NCBI GenBank assembly: GCA_002724925.1
Contig: PBQA01000029.1
Location: 1-64,000 of the forward strand
DNA from: Oceanospirillaceae bacterium
GTDB lineage: Bacteria; Pseudomonadota; Gammaproteobacteria; Pseudomonadales; Oceanobacteraceae
Length of the DNA stretch: 64,000 nucleotides
Direction of reading: 5' to 3'
Positions 1 to 8,451 of the stretch are shown one piece after another. A program made the position numbers and the translations under genes. The notes under the pieces are model-generated. The model was not told the origin of the DNA and ran no database searches. It was given only the letters and a program-made list of their open reading frames with translations. The first letter of the stretch is position 1. Each line of letters starts with the position of its first letter.

Positions 1-12
1 AAACTTGCTCAT
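1..12 (-). CDS. possible 5' end of a divergent gene, cut by window edge
   Basis: On the minus strand an ATG at 12-10 is followed by three sense codons (Met-Ser-Lys-Phe) before the window ends. An AGAGGG ribosome-binding-like run lies about 8 nt upstream. Only four codons are visible, so no product can be named and the call rests on the start context alone. Confidence 0.25.
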
Positions 13-112
13 AGGTGGACCCTCTTTCTTCGATGCCGGTTTGATGTTGTGCAATCTCATCATGGCACAAGGGGGACGGGTCCATCTCATTTCCCACAGG
101 GTGTAGTAGGCT

Positions 113-130
113 GGCTGATTCGCTCCCACA
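113..130. repeat. REP-like half element
   Basis: GGCTGATTCGCTCCCACA matches, in inverse orientation, the element at 32752-32786 and nearly matches the one at 29681-29697. It is an isolated member of the intergenic repeat family clustered at 29.5-33.6 kb. It lies 50 nt before the metallo-hydrolase start. Confidence 0.6.
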
Positions 131-139
131 GATTTATAA

Positions 140-153
140 AGGTCGCCCGACCT
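140..153. promoter_or_regulatory. short perfect dyad upstream of metallo-hydrolase gene
   Basis: AGGTCG-CC-CGACCT is a perfect 6-bp inverted repeat with a 2-nt centre, directly downstream of a TATAAA-like -10 element at 135-140. The position fits an operator or transcript-start dyad. No regulator can be assigned. Confidence 0.3.
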
Positions 154-181
154 CAACAAAAACACATATCAAGGAAGATAT

Positions 182-1588
182 ATGTACAAAATCTCTCACC
201 ATGGCGCGGTTGATGGCGTCACGGGTTCTTGCCACCGGCTGACGCTGGATTCGGGCGATGCCATTCTTATTGATTGCGGTATGTTTCAGGGTGCTGAGGG
301 CGAGGCCATTTCTGAAGGTCTGGCCAGGGGCGAGTCGCCCATCGATTTCGATATATCGAGGGTTAGGGCGTTAGTCGTCACTCACTGTCACATTGATCAC
401 GTCGGGCGTATTCCTTATCTGATGGCGGCGGGTTTTTCTGGCCCTATCTACGCCACTGAAGCAACAGCTCAATTGTTGCCCCTGGTGTTGGAAGATGCTC
501 TGAAAGTCGGTGTTACCCGTGACGAGTCTCTGATTAATAATTTCTTGCGTTTGCTGGATAAGCAGTTGATTGCTGTGCCGTTCAAGGAGTGGTTTGTTCC
601 TGCTTCTATCCCTGCGCTGCAACTCAAGTTTCAGCGCGCAGGGCATATTCTTGGTTCTGCGTATGTTGAATGCGCTGTGGGTGAGAAGTTACGTGGCTCA
701 AAACGTGTCGTGTTTTCGGGGGATCTCGGGGCGCCGTATTCGCCACTACTGCCCGCGCCTAAGTCGCCGTATCGTTGCGATGATCTGGTGATTGAGAGTA
801 CTTACGGTGATAAGTGCCACGAGGGCAGGAGAACCCGTCGACAACGTTTGCAGAAGACGATCGAGCGCTGCCTCAAGAATCGGGGGACGGTTCTGATTCC
901 GGCATTTTCGATTGGGCGCACGCAGGAGCTGCTGTATGAGATCGAGGAGATCATTCACCGGGCAACGCACAAGTCGACAAATGATGAGCAAGCAGCCCTG
1001 TGGGAGTCACTCGATATCATTGTCGATTCTCCATTAGCTGCTGAATTCACGGCACACTATCGTTCGTTAAAGAAGCTATGGGATGCCGAGGCAAGGCAGC
1101 GTCTTCGGTCTGGCCGCCATCCTTTGTCGTTTGAGCAGCTGACGACCATCGAATCTCACCGGGAGCATGTTCAGACCGTCGAATATCTGGCCAACACGGG
1201 AAAGCCAGCGATTGTGATTGCCGCAAGTGGCATGTGCGCAGGTGGACGGATGATGAACTACCTGAAGGCTTTGTTACCCGATAAACGCACTGATGTTGTG
1301 TTTGTGGGGTATCAGGCTCAGGGGACACCGGGCAGGGACATTCAGAAGTATGGCCCGCGAGGTGGGTATGTCTACCTGGACGGCGAGAAAACAGACATTC
1401 GGGCGGGTGTGTATACCTTGTCTGGGTACAGTGCTCATGCGGACCAGAAGGATTTGCTGAACTTTATTAAGCGTATGCGCTACCGCCCCAAAACTGTACG
1501 CATTGTTCATGGTGATGATGAGGCGAAAGCCGCGCTGAGGAGTAAGATTCAGCGCCAATTTACTGATTCTCAAGTAGTTATTCCGTGA
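182..1588 (+). CDS. MBL-fold beta-CASP metallo-hydrolase (probable RNase)
   Basis: This 468-aa protein belongs to the metallo-beta-lactamase/beta-CASP superfamily, whose bacterial members are RNA-processing nucleases related to CPSF-73. The zinc-binding HCHIDH motif is at residues 68-73, an AGHILGSA motif near 154 and an FSGDLG aspartate motif near 178. The beta-CASP part contains ASGMCAGGRM, and the C-terminal RMMBL region carries GYSAHADQ. The order and length fit a complete enzyme with no signal peptide, so it is probably cytoplasmic. An AGGAAG-like ribosome site precedes the ATG. It stands alone before the polysaccharide genes and shows no link to them. Its substrate cannot be told from sequence. 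Confidence 0.85.
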   Translation: MYKISHHGAVDGVTGSCHRLTLDSGDAILIDCGMFQGAEGEAISEGLARGESPIDFDISRVRALVVTHCHIDHVGRIPYLMAAGFSGPIYATEATAQLLPLVLEDALKVGVTRDESLINNFLRLLDKQLIAVPFKEWFVPASIPALQLKFQRAGHILGSAYVECAVGEKLRGSKRVVFSGDLGAPYSPLLPAPKSPYRCDDLVIESTYGDKCHEGRRTRRQRLQKTIERCLKNRGTVLIPAFSIGRTQELLYEIEEIIHRATHKSTNDEQAALWESLDIIVDSPLAAEFTAHYRSLKKLWDAEARQRLRSGRHPLSFEQLTTIESHREHVQTVEYLANTGKPAIVIAASGMCAGGRMMNYLKALLPDKRTDVVFVGYQAQGTPGRDIQKYGPRGGYVYLDGEKTDIRAGVYTLSGYSAHADQKDLLNFIKRMRYRPKTVRIVHGDDEAKAALRSKIQRQFTDSQVVIP

Positions 1589-1686
1589 CAATTCATTTTT
1601 TTGTCATGGAATGCCTTTAATCTGCGTCGTCTGAAAATTGTGCAATTGCGACAAAGTCGTTCACGAATCGTACGAATAGAACGATT

Positions 1687-1700
1687 GTCACTCGCCTGAC
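1687..1700. promoter_or_regulatory. FleQ-box-like inverted repeat GTCA-N6-TGAC
   Basis: GTCA-CTCGCC-TGAC has the half-sites and 6-nt spacing of the Pseudomonas FleQ binding consensus (GTCA-N6-TGAC). A weaker copy, GTCACATAATTCAC, lies at 1743-1756. Both sit upstream of the polysaccharide initiator gene, and fleQ itself is at 36644. The AT-rich centre of the consensus is missing from the first copy, so this is a candidate only. Confidence 0.35.
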
Positions 1701-1770
1701 GGTAACTTTACCCATACGGGGGATGGACACTTTCGGACCCCCGTCACATAATTCACATAAAGTTACGTCA
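1697..1770. promoter_or_regulatory. nested inverted repeat upstream of the polysaccharide genes
   Basis: Outer arms TGACGGTAACTTTA (1697-1710) and TAAAGTTACGTCA (1758-1770) are complementary apart from one bulged G. Inside them ACGGGGG (1716-1722) pairs with CCCCCGT (1738-1744). No T-run follows, and the dyad ends 48 nt before the wcaJ-like start. It therefore looks more like a regulatory site or leader structure than a terminator. Confidence 0.55.
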
Positions 1771-1818
1771 CGAATCACTATGTGGCGCAAAAAAGGGAAT
1801 TCGTAGTCAGAGGTAGTT

Positions 1819-3222
1819 ATGACGAAACAAGGACTCATCCGCTCGAATGAGAACTCTTTCGGTGTTCTTTATCGCGTAATCGACCTGTCCATCATTCTGA
1901 TGACCCTGTTCGTCTGTGTGATTGGCTACGAGATTACTCCGCACGTTGGCTACCTGACAGCGGGCCTTATTGCTTCAATGAGCTATCTTCTCGTGGCTGA
2001 GTCTCTGGAGGTTTACCGCTCCTGGCGCGCTGCGACGGCGCTTCGTATGATCACAGTGACTTCGTCTGCCTGGGTGCTGGTTGCCACTGGTCTTATTGTC
2101 CTGGCGTTCTTTGCCAAGGTCTCGGAGGATTTTTCTCGCCTCGTCATGGGGACCTGGATGGTAGGTGCTTTAGTTTTTCTGAGTACCTGGCGTCTGATTT
2201 TCAGGCTTTTTCTCAAAGAGATCCGGTTGCGCGGTTATAACACTCGCCGGGTTGCCATTGTCGGTGTGAATGAAGCCGCTATCGAAATGCGCAGGCAGAT
2301 TGATCGGAGCCCAGAGCTTGGCTATCAGTTCTGGGGCTTCTTTGATGATCGTTGTGATGAACGGATCATGGCTGAATACGATGATGTCGAGCTGATGGGA
2401 ACCATCGACGAACTGATTCATCTCACTCAGTCGGGTAAGTTTGAAGTGATCTTTATCGCTCTGCCGCTGAAAGCCCAGGTACGCATTGCTGAGATTCTGG
2501 AAAAATGCGGTGACACAACGGCATCTGTTCACCTTATTCCTGATTTCTTTACGTACAATCTGCTGCATGCCCGCCTGAGCGAGGTTGGCCACATGCAGAC
2601 GCTGAGCGTGTATGACTCGCCTATCTTTGGCATCAATGACGTTCTTAAGCGGATGTTCGATATTGTCTTTTCGTTGGCTGTGCTTACTGTGATAGCTATT
2701 CCTATGCTGGTTATTGCTGGGGCTGTGAAGTTCACTTCTAAAGGGCCGGTTGTCTTTAAACAGATTCGTTATGGACTGGATGGTCGTCGGATTGAGGTCT
2801 GGAAATTCCGTAGTATGACGACCATGGATAACGGCGATAAGGTGATGCAGGCGACCAAAGGCGATGCGCGTATTACCCCAGTTGGTGCCTTTATCCGCAA
2901 GACGTCGCTGGATGAACTGCCACAATTTATTAATGTTTTGCAGGGTAGTATGTCGGTGGTTGGCCCTCGGCCTCACGCGGTTGCGCACAACGAAGAGTAT
3001 CGGAAACTGATTCCGTACTACATGCTGCGCCACAAAGTGAAACCTGGTATTACCGGCTGGGCACAAATCAACGGTTATCGCGGCGAAACAGATACGCTGG
3101 ATAAGATGGAAGGGCGTGTTGAGTACGACCTGGATTATATCCGTAACTGGTCGTTGTGGATGGATGTGAAAATTGTCGTGCTGACCTTCTTTAAAGGGTT
3201 TGTCGGGAAACACGTTCACTAG
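1819..3222 (+). CDS. undecaprenyl-phosphate sugar-1-phosphate transferase (WcaJ/EpsL type)
   Basis: This 467-aa polyprenyl glycosylphosphotransferase should start an exopolysaccharide by moving a hexose-1-phosphate, probably glucose, onto undecaprenyl phosphate at the inner membrane. The N-terminal part has several membrane segments (about residues 12-120), then a Rossmann-like CoA-binding region starting [12 protein letters not shown]. Another membrane segment lies near 278-300, followed by the bacterial sugar transferase domain with [19 protein letters not shown] and KPGITGWAQ. It ends three bases before the VanZ-like gene, so they are probably co-transcribed. Sugar specificity is inferred from the family. 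Confidence 0.88.
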   Translation: MTKQGLIRSNENSFGVLYRVIDLSIILMTLFVCVIGYEITPHVGYLTAGLIASMSYLLVAESLEVYRSWRAATALRMITVTSSAWVLVATGLIVLAFFAKVSEDFSRLVMGTWMVGALVFLSTWRLIFRLFLKEIRLRGYNTRRVAIVGVNEAAIEMRRQIDRSPELGYQFWGFFDDRCDERIMAEYDDVELMGTIDELIHLTQSGKFEVIFIALPLKAQVRIAEILEKCGDTTASVHLIPDFFTYNLLHARLSEVGHMQTLSVYDSPIFGINDVLKRMFDIVFSLAVLTVIAIPMLVIAGAVKFTSKGPVVFKQIRYGLDGRRIEVWKFRSMTTMDNGDKVMQATKGDARITPVGAFIRKTSLDELPQFINVLQGSMSVVGPRPHAVAHNEEYRKLIPYYMLRHKVKPGITGWAQINGYRGETDTLDKMEGRVEYDLDYIRNWSLWMDVKIVVLTFFKGFVGKHVH

Positions 3223-3225
3223 ATA

Positions 3226-3633
3226 ATGAAAGCAGAAGCGCAGCGGTGGCCAGCCGTGTTGTTTCTGGTCTATGCCATCGGATTGATCGTGTTAAGTGCG
3301 TGCAAGTCGGCTGAGATTGGCTTAACGCAGATACACGGGCTGGAAGCCTGGCTCGGTGGCGACAAAAGCATGCATTTTACATTGTCGGCCATCTTGGCCG
3401 TATTGGCTTGTTTTGCGTCGGAACGGGTGTTAGATTTAGCGCCAATTACGCGTACCATTGGCGTTTGCTGCGTGCTGGCAGCAGCCTTATCGCTGGATGA
3501 AGGCCTCCAGTACGTTCTGGCCTCACGGCGTTTTGAGTTGCTTGATCTTGCATTCGGATCATTGGGGCTACTGACAGGAGCATTGGGGTACTTGTCAGTA
3601 AGGTTTGTCTGGTCGAGAACTAAACCGGCCTGA
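3226..3633 (+). CDS. VanZ-like membrane protein
   Basis: This 135-aa integral membrane protein has about four hydrophobic segments and the VanZ-like signature KSMHF...DEGLQ. VanZ-like proteins often sit in exopolysaccharide loci and their biochemical role is unknown. Here it lies between the initiating transferase (3-nt gap) and the outer-membrane barrel gene. Glycopeptide resistance is not implied, because no vanHAX-type gene is present. Confidence 0.75.
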   Translation: MKAEAQRWPAVLFLVYAIGLIVLSACKSAEIGLTQIHGLEAWLGGDKSMHFTLSAILAVLACFASERVLDLAPITRTIGVCCVLAAALSLDEGLQYVLASRRFELLDLAFGSLGLLTGALGYLSVRFVWSRTKPA

Positions 3634-3715
3634 TTTGCTCGCAATCTGGCGAATGGATGGCAAATGGATACTGAGGCTTTGCCTGTGCAGAGTCTTGATT
3701 TTTAAGGGGAATACT

Positions 3716-4921
3716 ATGAAGTCTGTAAAAATACCGCTCAGTGTTGCTGTAATGGCCGCCAGCTTTGGCGCACAGGCAGTTGAGCCGCAGGGCATTCTAC
3801 TCGATAGTGGTATTACATTGCTGCCGTCAGTTGAGTTGTCAGTAGAAGATAATGACAACGTTTACCTGCAACCTGAAGAAACTCAGGAATCGTCAACCGT
3901 GACCCGTTTGTCACCTGCAATCGCCATTGCGGCAGATCTGGGGCAGACTCAGCTGGCATTAGGCTTTGCTGCCGAGAAAGGTACGTACTCGGCTGATGAA
4001 GACGACAACTATACGGATACTCGTATCAATGTTGGCGCTGATTTCGAAATGACTTCTCGCCATGCTCTGGCATTGAGTGCACAGGTGAACTCTCTGCACG
4101 ATGCTCGTGGTGCGGGTACTACCGAGGGTTCGGCAGCTCTTGAGATCAAAGACCCTGATGAATACGACGAAAACATCTGGGATGCTGCTTTCACATACGG
4201 TAGCGCCAATGCGCTGTTCAACATGACCTTTGGTCTGAACCGTTATGAAAAAGAATATCAGAACAACCTGAACGTAGCCGCCACTGCTAACCGTGACCAC
4301 GTCAAAACGACCTTGAGTGTTGATACGGCGATTTACGTGAGTGATCGAAGCAACTTCCTGATTGATTTGAGCACAGCAAATATTGACTACAACGAAGACA
4401 ACATCATCACCGAAGGTCGTGAAGGTAGCCTGACCAAAGCGCTGGTGGGTATGTCTTACGATCTCACAGGTAAGCTGAGTGGTAGTGCCAAAGTGGGTGC
4501 TGCGCAACGTAACTTCGATTCAGACGACGTTGATTCTGATACGGCTCTGAGTTGGGAAGTGCAGGGCATCTGGACGCCACGTACCTACTCAACGATTACG
4601 GTGTTCACTTCTCAGGCATCGAACGAAGCGAGCAGTGTAGGTAACTATATCGACAGCAAGTACTCGATGGTTAGTTGGGAGCATGAGTTCTCAGAATTTT
4701 TTGCTCTGACTGCTGACGTCTCTCTTGCGAGCGATACCTACTATAATGAAGCAGACGATCGTGAAGATGACACTCTTACTTATGGTCTGAAGGGTACCTA
4801 TTCGCCGACTACGTCACTCGATGTATATGGCAGCCTGAAACAGGCAGAGCGTGATTCTTCGACCGCTGGCCTGGACTACGACCAGCAAGTTGTCACTCTG
4901 GGTGTTGTACTGGCGATCTGA
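3716..4921 (+). CDS. outer-membrane beta-barrel protein of the polysaccharide locus
   Basis: The protein is 401 aa from the ATG at 3716, chosen because an AAGGGGA ribosome site precedes it and a classical signal peptide ending AQA follows. An upstream in-frame start at 3605 would bury that signal. The mature part has many alternating hydrophobic/polar strands, is rich in D, N, T and Y, and ends with a strand (QVVTLGVVLAI) typical of barrels. It resembles BBP2-type or VpsM-like barrels paired with short Wza proteins. A role in polymer passage or anchoring is inferred from context. Confidence 0.75.
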   Translation: MKSVKIPLSVAVMAASFGAQAVEPQGILLDSGITLLPSVELSVEDNDNVYLQPEETQESSTVTRLSPAIAIAADLGQTQLALGFAAEKGTYSADEDDNYTDTRINVGADFEMTSRHALALSAQVNSLHDARGAGTTEGSAALEIKDPDEYDENIWDAAFTYGSANALFNMTFGLNRYEKEYQNNLNVAATANRDHVKTTLSVDTAIYVSDRSNFLIDLSTANIDYNEDNIITEGREGSLTKALVGMSYDLTGKLSGSAKVGAAQRNFDSDDVDSDTALSWEVQGIWTPRTYSTITVFTSQASNEASSVGNYIDSKYSMVSWEHEFSEFFALTADVSLASDTYYNEADDREDDTLTYGLKGTYSPTTSLDVYGSLKQAERDSSTAGLDYDQQVVTLGVVLAI

Positions 4922-4937
4922 TAGATCAATCGCTTGT

Positions 4938-4958
4938 TCGGGGCGGACATAGCCCCGA
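4938..4958 (+). terminator. hairpin between barrel gene and export gene
   Basis: TCGGGGC and GCCCCGA form a 7-bp stem around GGACATA, 17 nt after the barrel gene stop. No T-run follows, so it is more likely a processing or attenuation hairpin than a full terminator. Confidence 0.35.
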
Positions 4959-4991
4959 GCCTCCTCTGATGTAATAACAAAGAGTACCTCC

Positions 4992-5528
4992 ATGCTGCGC
5001 TTTTTTGGCCTGCTTCTGATTGCAATTTCCCTCCCATCTTTCGCTAATGAAAATGCTTACCGCCTGGGTGCTGGTGACCTGATTTCTATCAGTGTCTACG
5101 ATGAGCCCGATCTGAGCCTTGAGTTACGTATTGGTTTGTCGGGCACGATCTCCTATCCCTTGCTGGGTGATGTCGATGTTGAGGGCTTGAGCCCGAAGCA
5201 GCTCGAGTTGAAATTGTTGGAGAAACTCAAAGGCCCGTATCTTGTTGACCCTAGTGTGTCTGTCTCCATCATGGAGTACCGGCCTTTTTACGTCACCGGG
5301 GAAGTCGAAAAACCGGGTAGTTATTCTTTCCATCCTGGCCTTACGGTAGAGCGGGCTATATCTATCGCTGGCGGCTTGACGGAACGTGCATCTAAAAACC
5401 GCATTTATGTGGTTCGAGATAAAGCGGCTGATGAGGTAGTGACTCAGTCAATCCAGAAAGAGAAAGCGAAACTTGCCGATGTCGTGCGACCAGGCGATGT
5501 GATTACCATTGAGCAGGGCTTCTTCTAA
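4992..5528 (+). CDS. short Wza-type polysaccharide export protein
   Basis: This 178-aa protein has a signal peptide (cleavage near SFA-NE, residues 17-19), a Poly_export domain beginning YRLGAGDLISISVYDEP and one SLBB domain (YVTGEVEKPGSY). It lacks a lipobox cysteine and the C-terminal membrane helix of full-length E. coli Wza. It probably forms the periplasmic or outer-membrane export channel together with the barrel protein upstream and the copolymerase downstream, 10 nt away. Confidence 0.85.
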   Translation: MLRFFGLLLIAISLPSFANENAYRLGAGDLISISVYDEPDLSLELRIGLSGTISYPLLGDVDVEGLSPKQLELKLLEKLKGPYLVDPSVSVSIMEYRPFYVTGEVEKPGSYSFHPGLTVERAISIAGGLTERASKNRIYVVRDKAADEVVTQSIQKEKAKLADVVRPGDVITIEQGFF

Positions 5529-5538
5529 GTAGAATTGT

Positions 5539-7740
5539 ATGGATAACCAGATGAAGAGTGCAGGTATGAATAATCATGCAGCCGTTGAGGTCATTGATCT
5601 CTCTCATTATTGGCAGGTGATTCGCCGACAGCTGAAAAAAATTATTCTGTTCAGCGCTATTATTACTGTGATTGCGGTGCTTGTTGCTCTTGCAATAACT
5701 CCTGTATACCGCGCAACTGCGACGATTCTTATTGAAGCTGAAGAAGCTAAAGTACTTTCTATTGAGGAAGTTTACGGGCTTGGTTCTGCCTCAGATGAGT
5801 ATTATCAAACTCAGTTTGAGATTCTTAAGTCCCGAGAGCTGGCTAAGCGTACGGTTCTTGAACTAGGGCTGATCGATAATCCAGAGTTTAACCCTGCTCA
5901 CCCTGCCAACAAAAAGTCCTTCTCTATTAAAGAAATGATTTTGGGGGAGGCAGAGCCGCTGACAGAAGAAGAGATATTGGCTGAAACGGTCGATACCTTC
6001 TGGGAAGCAGTGTCAATTTCGCCGGTACGTAAAACTCAGCTGGTAAAGGTTTCCGTAGACAGTGAGTCTGCTGAAATGGCGCGTGTGGCCGCAAATGCCA
6101 TGGCGCAACAATTTATTGAAAGTCAGCTTGACGCAAAAGTAGAAGTTACGCAGCAGGCAGCAGGCTGGCTGAGTGACCGTCTGGGTGGCTTGAAGGCTAA
6201 GCTTGAAGCATCTGAACGTAAGCTACAGCAATATCGTGAAGACAACGATCTGGTTGATGTCGAGGGTGTCGATACGCTGGTTGCCAAAGAAATTGACCAG
6301 ATAACGGAAGCCTTAGTTGAGGCTCGTGCCCGCAGGTTGGAGCTTCAGGGAACTTATGAACAGCTGCAGTCATTAGGTGCACTGAATTACGATAACTTAT
6401 CGAGTCTGCCAAGTATCATCAGTAACCCCGTTGTCGTTAATCTGCGTGATGCAGAAACTCAGGCCGAACTGAAAGTTTCTGAACTGAAAAAGCGCTATGG
6501 TCCGCTTCATCCTAAGATGATCGCTGCGGAATCTGATCTCGAGGCGGTTCGTGAGTCTGTTTTAACGCAGATGAAGCGGATCGCGACGTCGATTGAAAGC
6601 AACTACCTGGTTGCTCAAAGCAAAGAAAACTCTCTTGAGAAAGCACTAAGAAACTCTAAGTCCGATGTGCGTAACTTGAATAGAACTGAATTTACTCTGA
6701 GTGAATATCAGCGCGAGGTGCGGACTAACCGTCAGCTGTACGAGGCTTTCTTTAATCGCGTCAGTGAGACAAGTGCAACCGGAGACCTGCAAACGGCGAA
6801 CGCCCGTGTGGTGGACCCGGCCATTAAACCTGTGGAACCGATCAAGCCGAACAAAAAATTAATTGTTCTGTTGGCTCTCGTAGTCAGCGGTATGTTCGGT
6901 GTCGCACTGGCTTTCTTACTGGATATTCTCGATTCAACCATCAAGAATCTGGACGATGTTGAGCGTAAGCTTGATGTACCTATGCTTGGACTGTTGCCTC
7001 TGGTAGGTAAAAAGCAGGATGCGGGTGATGCAGAGCAGATGGTACGGGCGTTTGTCGGCGAAGGGATGGATGGCTTCAGGGAATCTGTTCGTACCTTACG
7101 TACGGGGCTGACGCTAGCAAGTATGGAGCAGCCTGCGTCGGTTATTCTGGTGACCTCATCGGTGCCGAGCGAAGGCAAAACGACCACCTCGACGAATATT
7201 GCTGAAGCTTTTGGGCAGATGGAAAAGACTCTATTGATTGACTGCGATATGCGTCGTCCGTCGGTTGCGAAGAAGTTAGGGTTGGCTCCGCATGTTCCGG
7301 GTCTGTCTAACGCGGTTGCTTACCCGGATATGTTGGATGAATGTATTCAGTCGCGCCCAGAGCTGGGTATTGATGTGATTTCAGCCGGACCGATTCCACC
7401 TAACCCGCTTGAGTTGCTGGGTTCGAAGAATTTCCGTGACATCCTCGATACACTCCGTGGGCGTTATCAGCGCATTATTATTGACTCTGCGCCTATGCAG
7501 GCCGTGAGCGATGCCTTGTACCTGTCGACTCTGGTAGATGGCGTTGTCTATGTCGTTAAGGCGGATGCGACGAAAGACAAGCTCGCGCAGGATGGCTTGA
7601 GTAAGCTTGATAACAATAATGCCCGCGTGCTGGGCGTGGTGTTGAATCAGGTGAATATTGATCGCGAAGCCAAATACGCTGATTCCTATGCGGGCTACTA
7701 CGATGTTTACGGATATTCATCGAAGTCTGTTCAGGGGTAA
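5539..7740 (+). CDS. Wzc-type polysaccharide copolymerase and tyrosine autokinase
   Basis: This 733-aa protein has an N-terminal Wzz domain with a first membrane helix near residues 35-55. A long coiled-coil periplasmic region contains the proline-rich VEPIKPNKK before the second helix (about 435-455). The cytoplasmic BY-kinase follows, with Walker A PSEGKTTTS near 541-549, Walker A' LLIDCDMRRPS and Walker B IIIDSAP. The tail has the clustered tyrosines that are autophosphorylated in this family (YADSYAGYYDVYGY). It controls chain length and export. No cognate phosphatase gene was seen. Confidence 0.9.
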   Translation: MDNQMKSAGMNNHAAVEVIDLSHYWQVIRRQLKKIILFSAIITVIAVLVALAITPVYRATATILIEAEEAKVLSIEEVYGLGSASDEYYQTQFEILKSRELAKRTVLELGLIDNPEFNPAHPANKKSFSIKEMILGEAEPLTEEEILAETVDTFWEAVSISPVRKTQLVKVSVDSESAEMARVAANAMAQQFIESQLDAKVEVTQQAAGWLSDRLGGLKAKLEASERKLQQYREDNDLVDVEGVDTLVAKEIDQITEALVEARARRLELQGTYEQLQSLGALNYDNLSSLPSIISNPVVVNLRDAETQAELKVSELKKRYGPLHPKMIAAESDLEAVRESVLTQMKRIATSIESNYLVAQSKENSLEKALRNSKSDVRNLNRTEFTLSEYQREVRTNRQLYEAFFNRVSETSATGDLQTANARVVDPAIKPVEPIKPNKKLIVLLALVVSGMFGVALAFLLDILDSTIKNLDDVERKLDVPMLGLLPLVGKKQDAGDAEQMVRAFVGEGMDGFRESVRTLRTGLTLASMEQPASVILVTSSVPSEGKTTTSTNIAEAFGQMEKTLLIDCDMRRPSVAKKLGLAPHVPGLSNAVAYPDMLDECIQSRPELGIDVISAGPIPPNPLELLGSKNFRDILDTLRGRYQRIIIDSAPMQAVSDALYLSTLVDGVVYVVKADATKDKLAQDGLSKLDNNNARVLGVVLNQVNIDREAKYADSYAGYYDVYGYSSKSVQG

Positions 7741-8384
7741 TGGGGCGTAACTTGATAGGTGGGTCACGAGTAGCGGGTGTTATTTCTCGCTATTGGTGGC
7801 TTATTTTATTGCCCGCTTTATTCGCGGCCTACTTAGCGTTGGTTTCTTTGCTGACTGAGTTAGGTAAAGCCTCGGACACGGACTCCGGAACCAGTCCGTA
7901 TTTTGAATCTGCGTTGACTCTCGCCCCCTGGCACTCTGATGCTGCTGCTTCTTACGCTTCTTATTTACGAGCTTACGCTGTGACGCTTCCATTGGATGCT
8001 GAACGTGAGGCGCTTCTTGAAAGAGTGCTCGCACTTTACGAGCGGGCGATGGAAGGTAGGCCCCTTTGGCCTTATTACCATCTGGGGGCGTTTGATGCGG
8101 AGTACCTTCTTAACCGTTCAGCGGAATCGATTCAGGCTCGCTTCGATCGGGTTACGTCGCTTGCGCCTAACGAACGAGGGTTAGACCGAAATCTACTTGA
8201 GTTGTCTCTCTACAGTTGGAACAAGTTACGTTCAGACCAGAAACAATGGGTAGTACTACGCCTCCAGAAGACCCAGGGCACGATCCGGCGGGACATGCTG
8301 GACATCATCAAAGAGCTTAAAGCCTACAACCTCAACCTGTGTACTGAGATGCCCTGGAAGCTCGTAAGGCGCGCCTGCCAGTAA
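7740..8384 (+). CDS. VpsP-like membrane-anchored protein of unknown function
   Basis: This 214-aa protein starts in a TAATG overlap with the kinase gene, so the two are translationally coupled. It has one N-terminal membrane segment (about residues 17-40) followed by a helical region with TPR-like spacing (YASYLRAYA, LLERVLALYERAM). Its place after barrel, Wza and Wzc genes matches vpsP after vpsMNO in Vibrio. That position and the architecture are the only grounds for the name. The mechanism is unknown. Confidence 0.5.
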   Translation: MGRNLIGGSRVAGVISRYWWLILLPALFAAYLALVSLLTELGKASDTDSGTSPYFESALTLAPWHSDAAASYASYLRAYAVTLPLDAEREALLERVLALYERAMEGRPLWPYYHLGAFDAEYLLNRSAESIQARFDRVTSLAPNERGLDRNLLELSLYSWNKLRSDQKQWVVLRLQKTQGTIRRDMLDIIKELKAYNLNLCTEMPWKLVRRACQ

Positions 8385-8395
8385 TCCGATAGACA

Positions 8396-8411
8396 TGGCA
8401 CACTGATTGCT
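8396..8411 (+). promoter_or_regulatory. sigma54 promoter of the pseudaminic acid operon
   Basis: TGGCAC-ACTGA-TTGCT is a perfect match to the RpoN consensus (TGGCAC-N5-TTGCW), with GG and GC 10 nt apart. It lies 40 nt before the pseB start in the short gap after the polysaccharide block. Start-site prediction is about 8422. The activator is presumably FleQ or FleR. Confidence 0.85.
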
Positions 8412-8451
8412 GAATCTCATGGATATGATTTAAAGCGTCAGGAGTTTGACT

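Noticed and set aside
2170-3219. 349-codon open frame on the minus strand
   Set aside because: It lies wholly opposite the well-supported sugar transferase gene and shows no recognisable domain, so it is a shadow frame.
3226-3633. VanZ similarity as a sign of teicoplanin resistance
   Set aside because: VanZ-like domains are common in polysaccharide loci and no other van gene is present.
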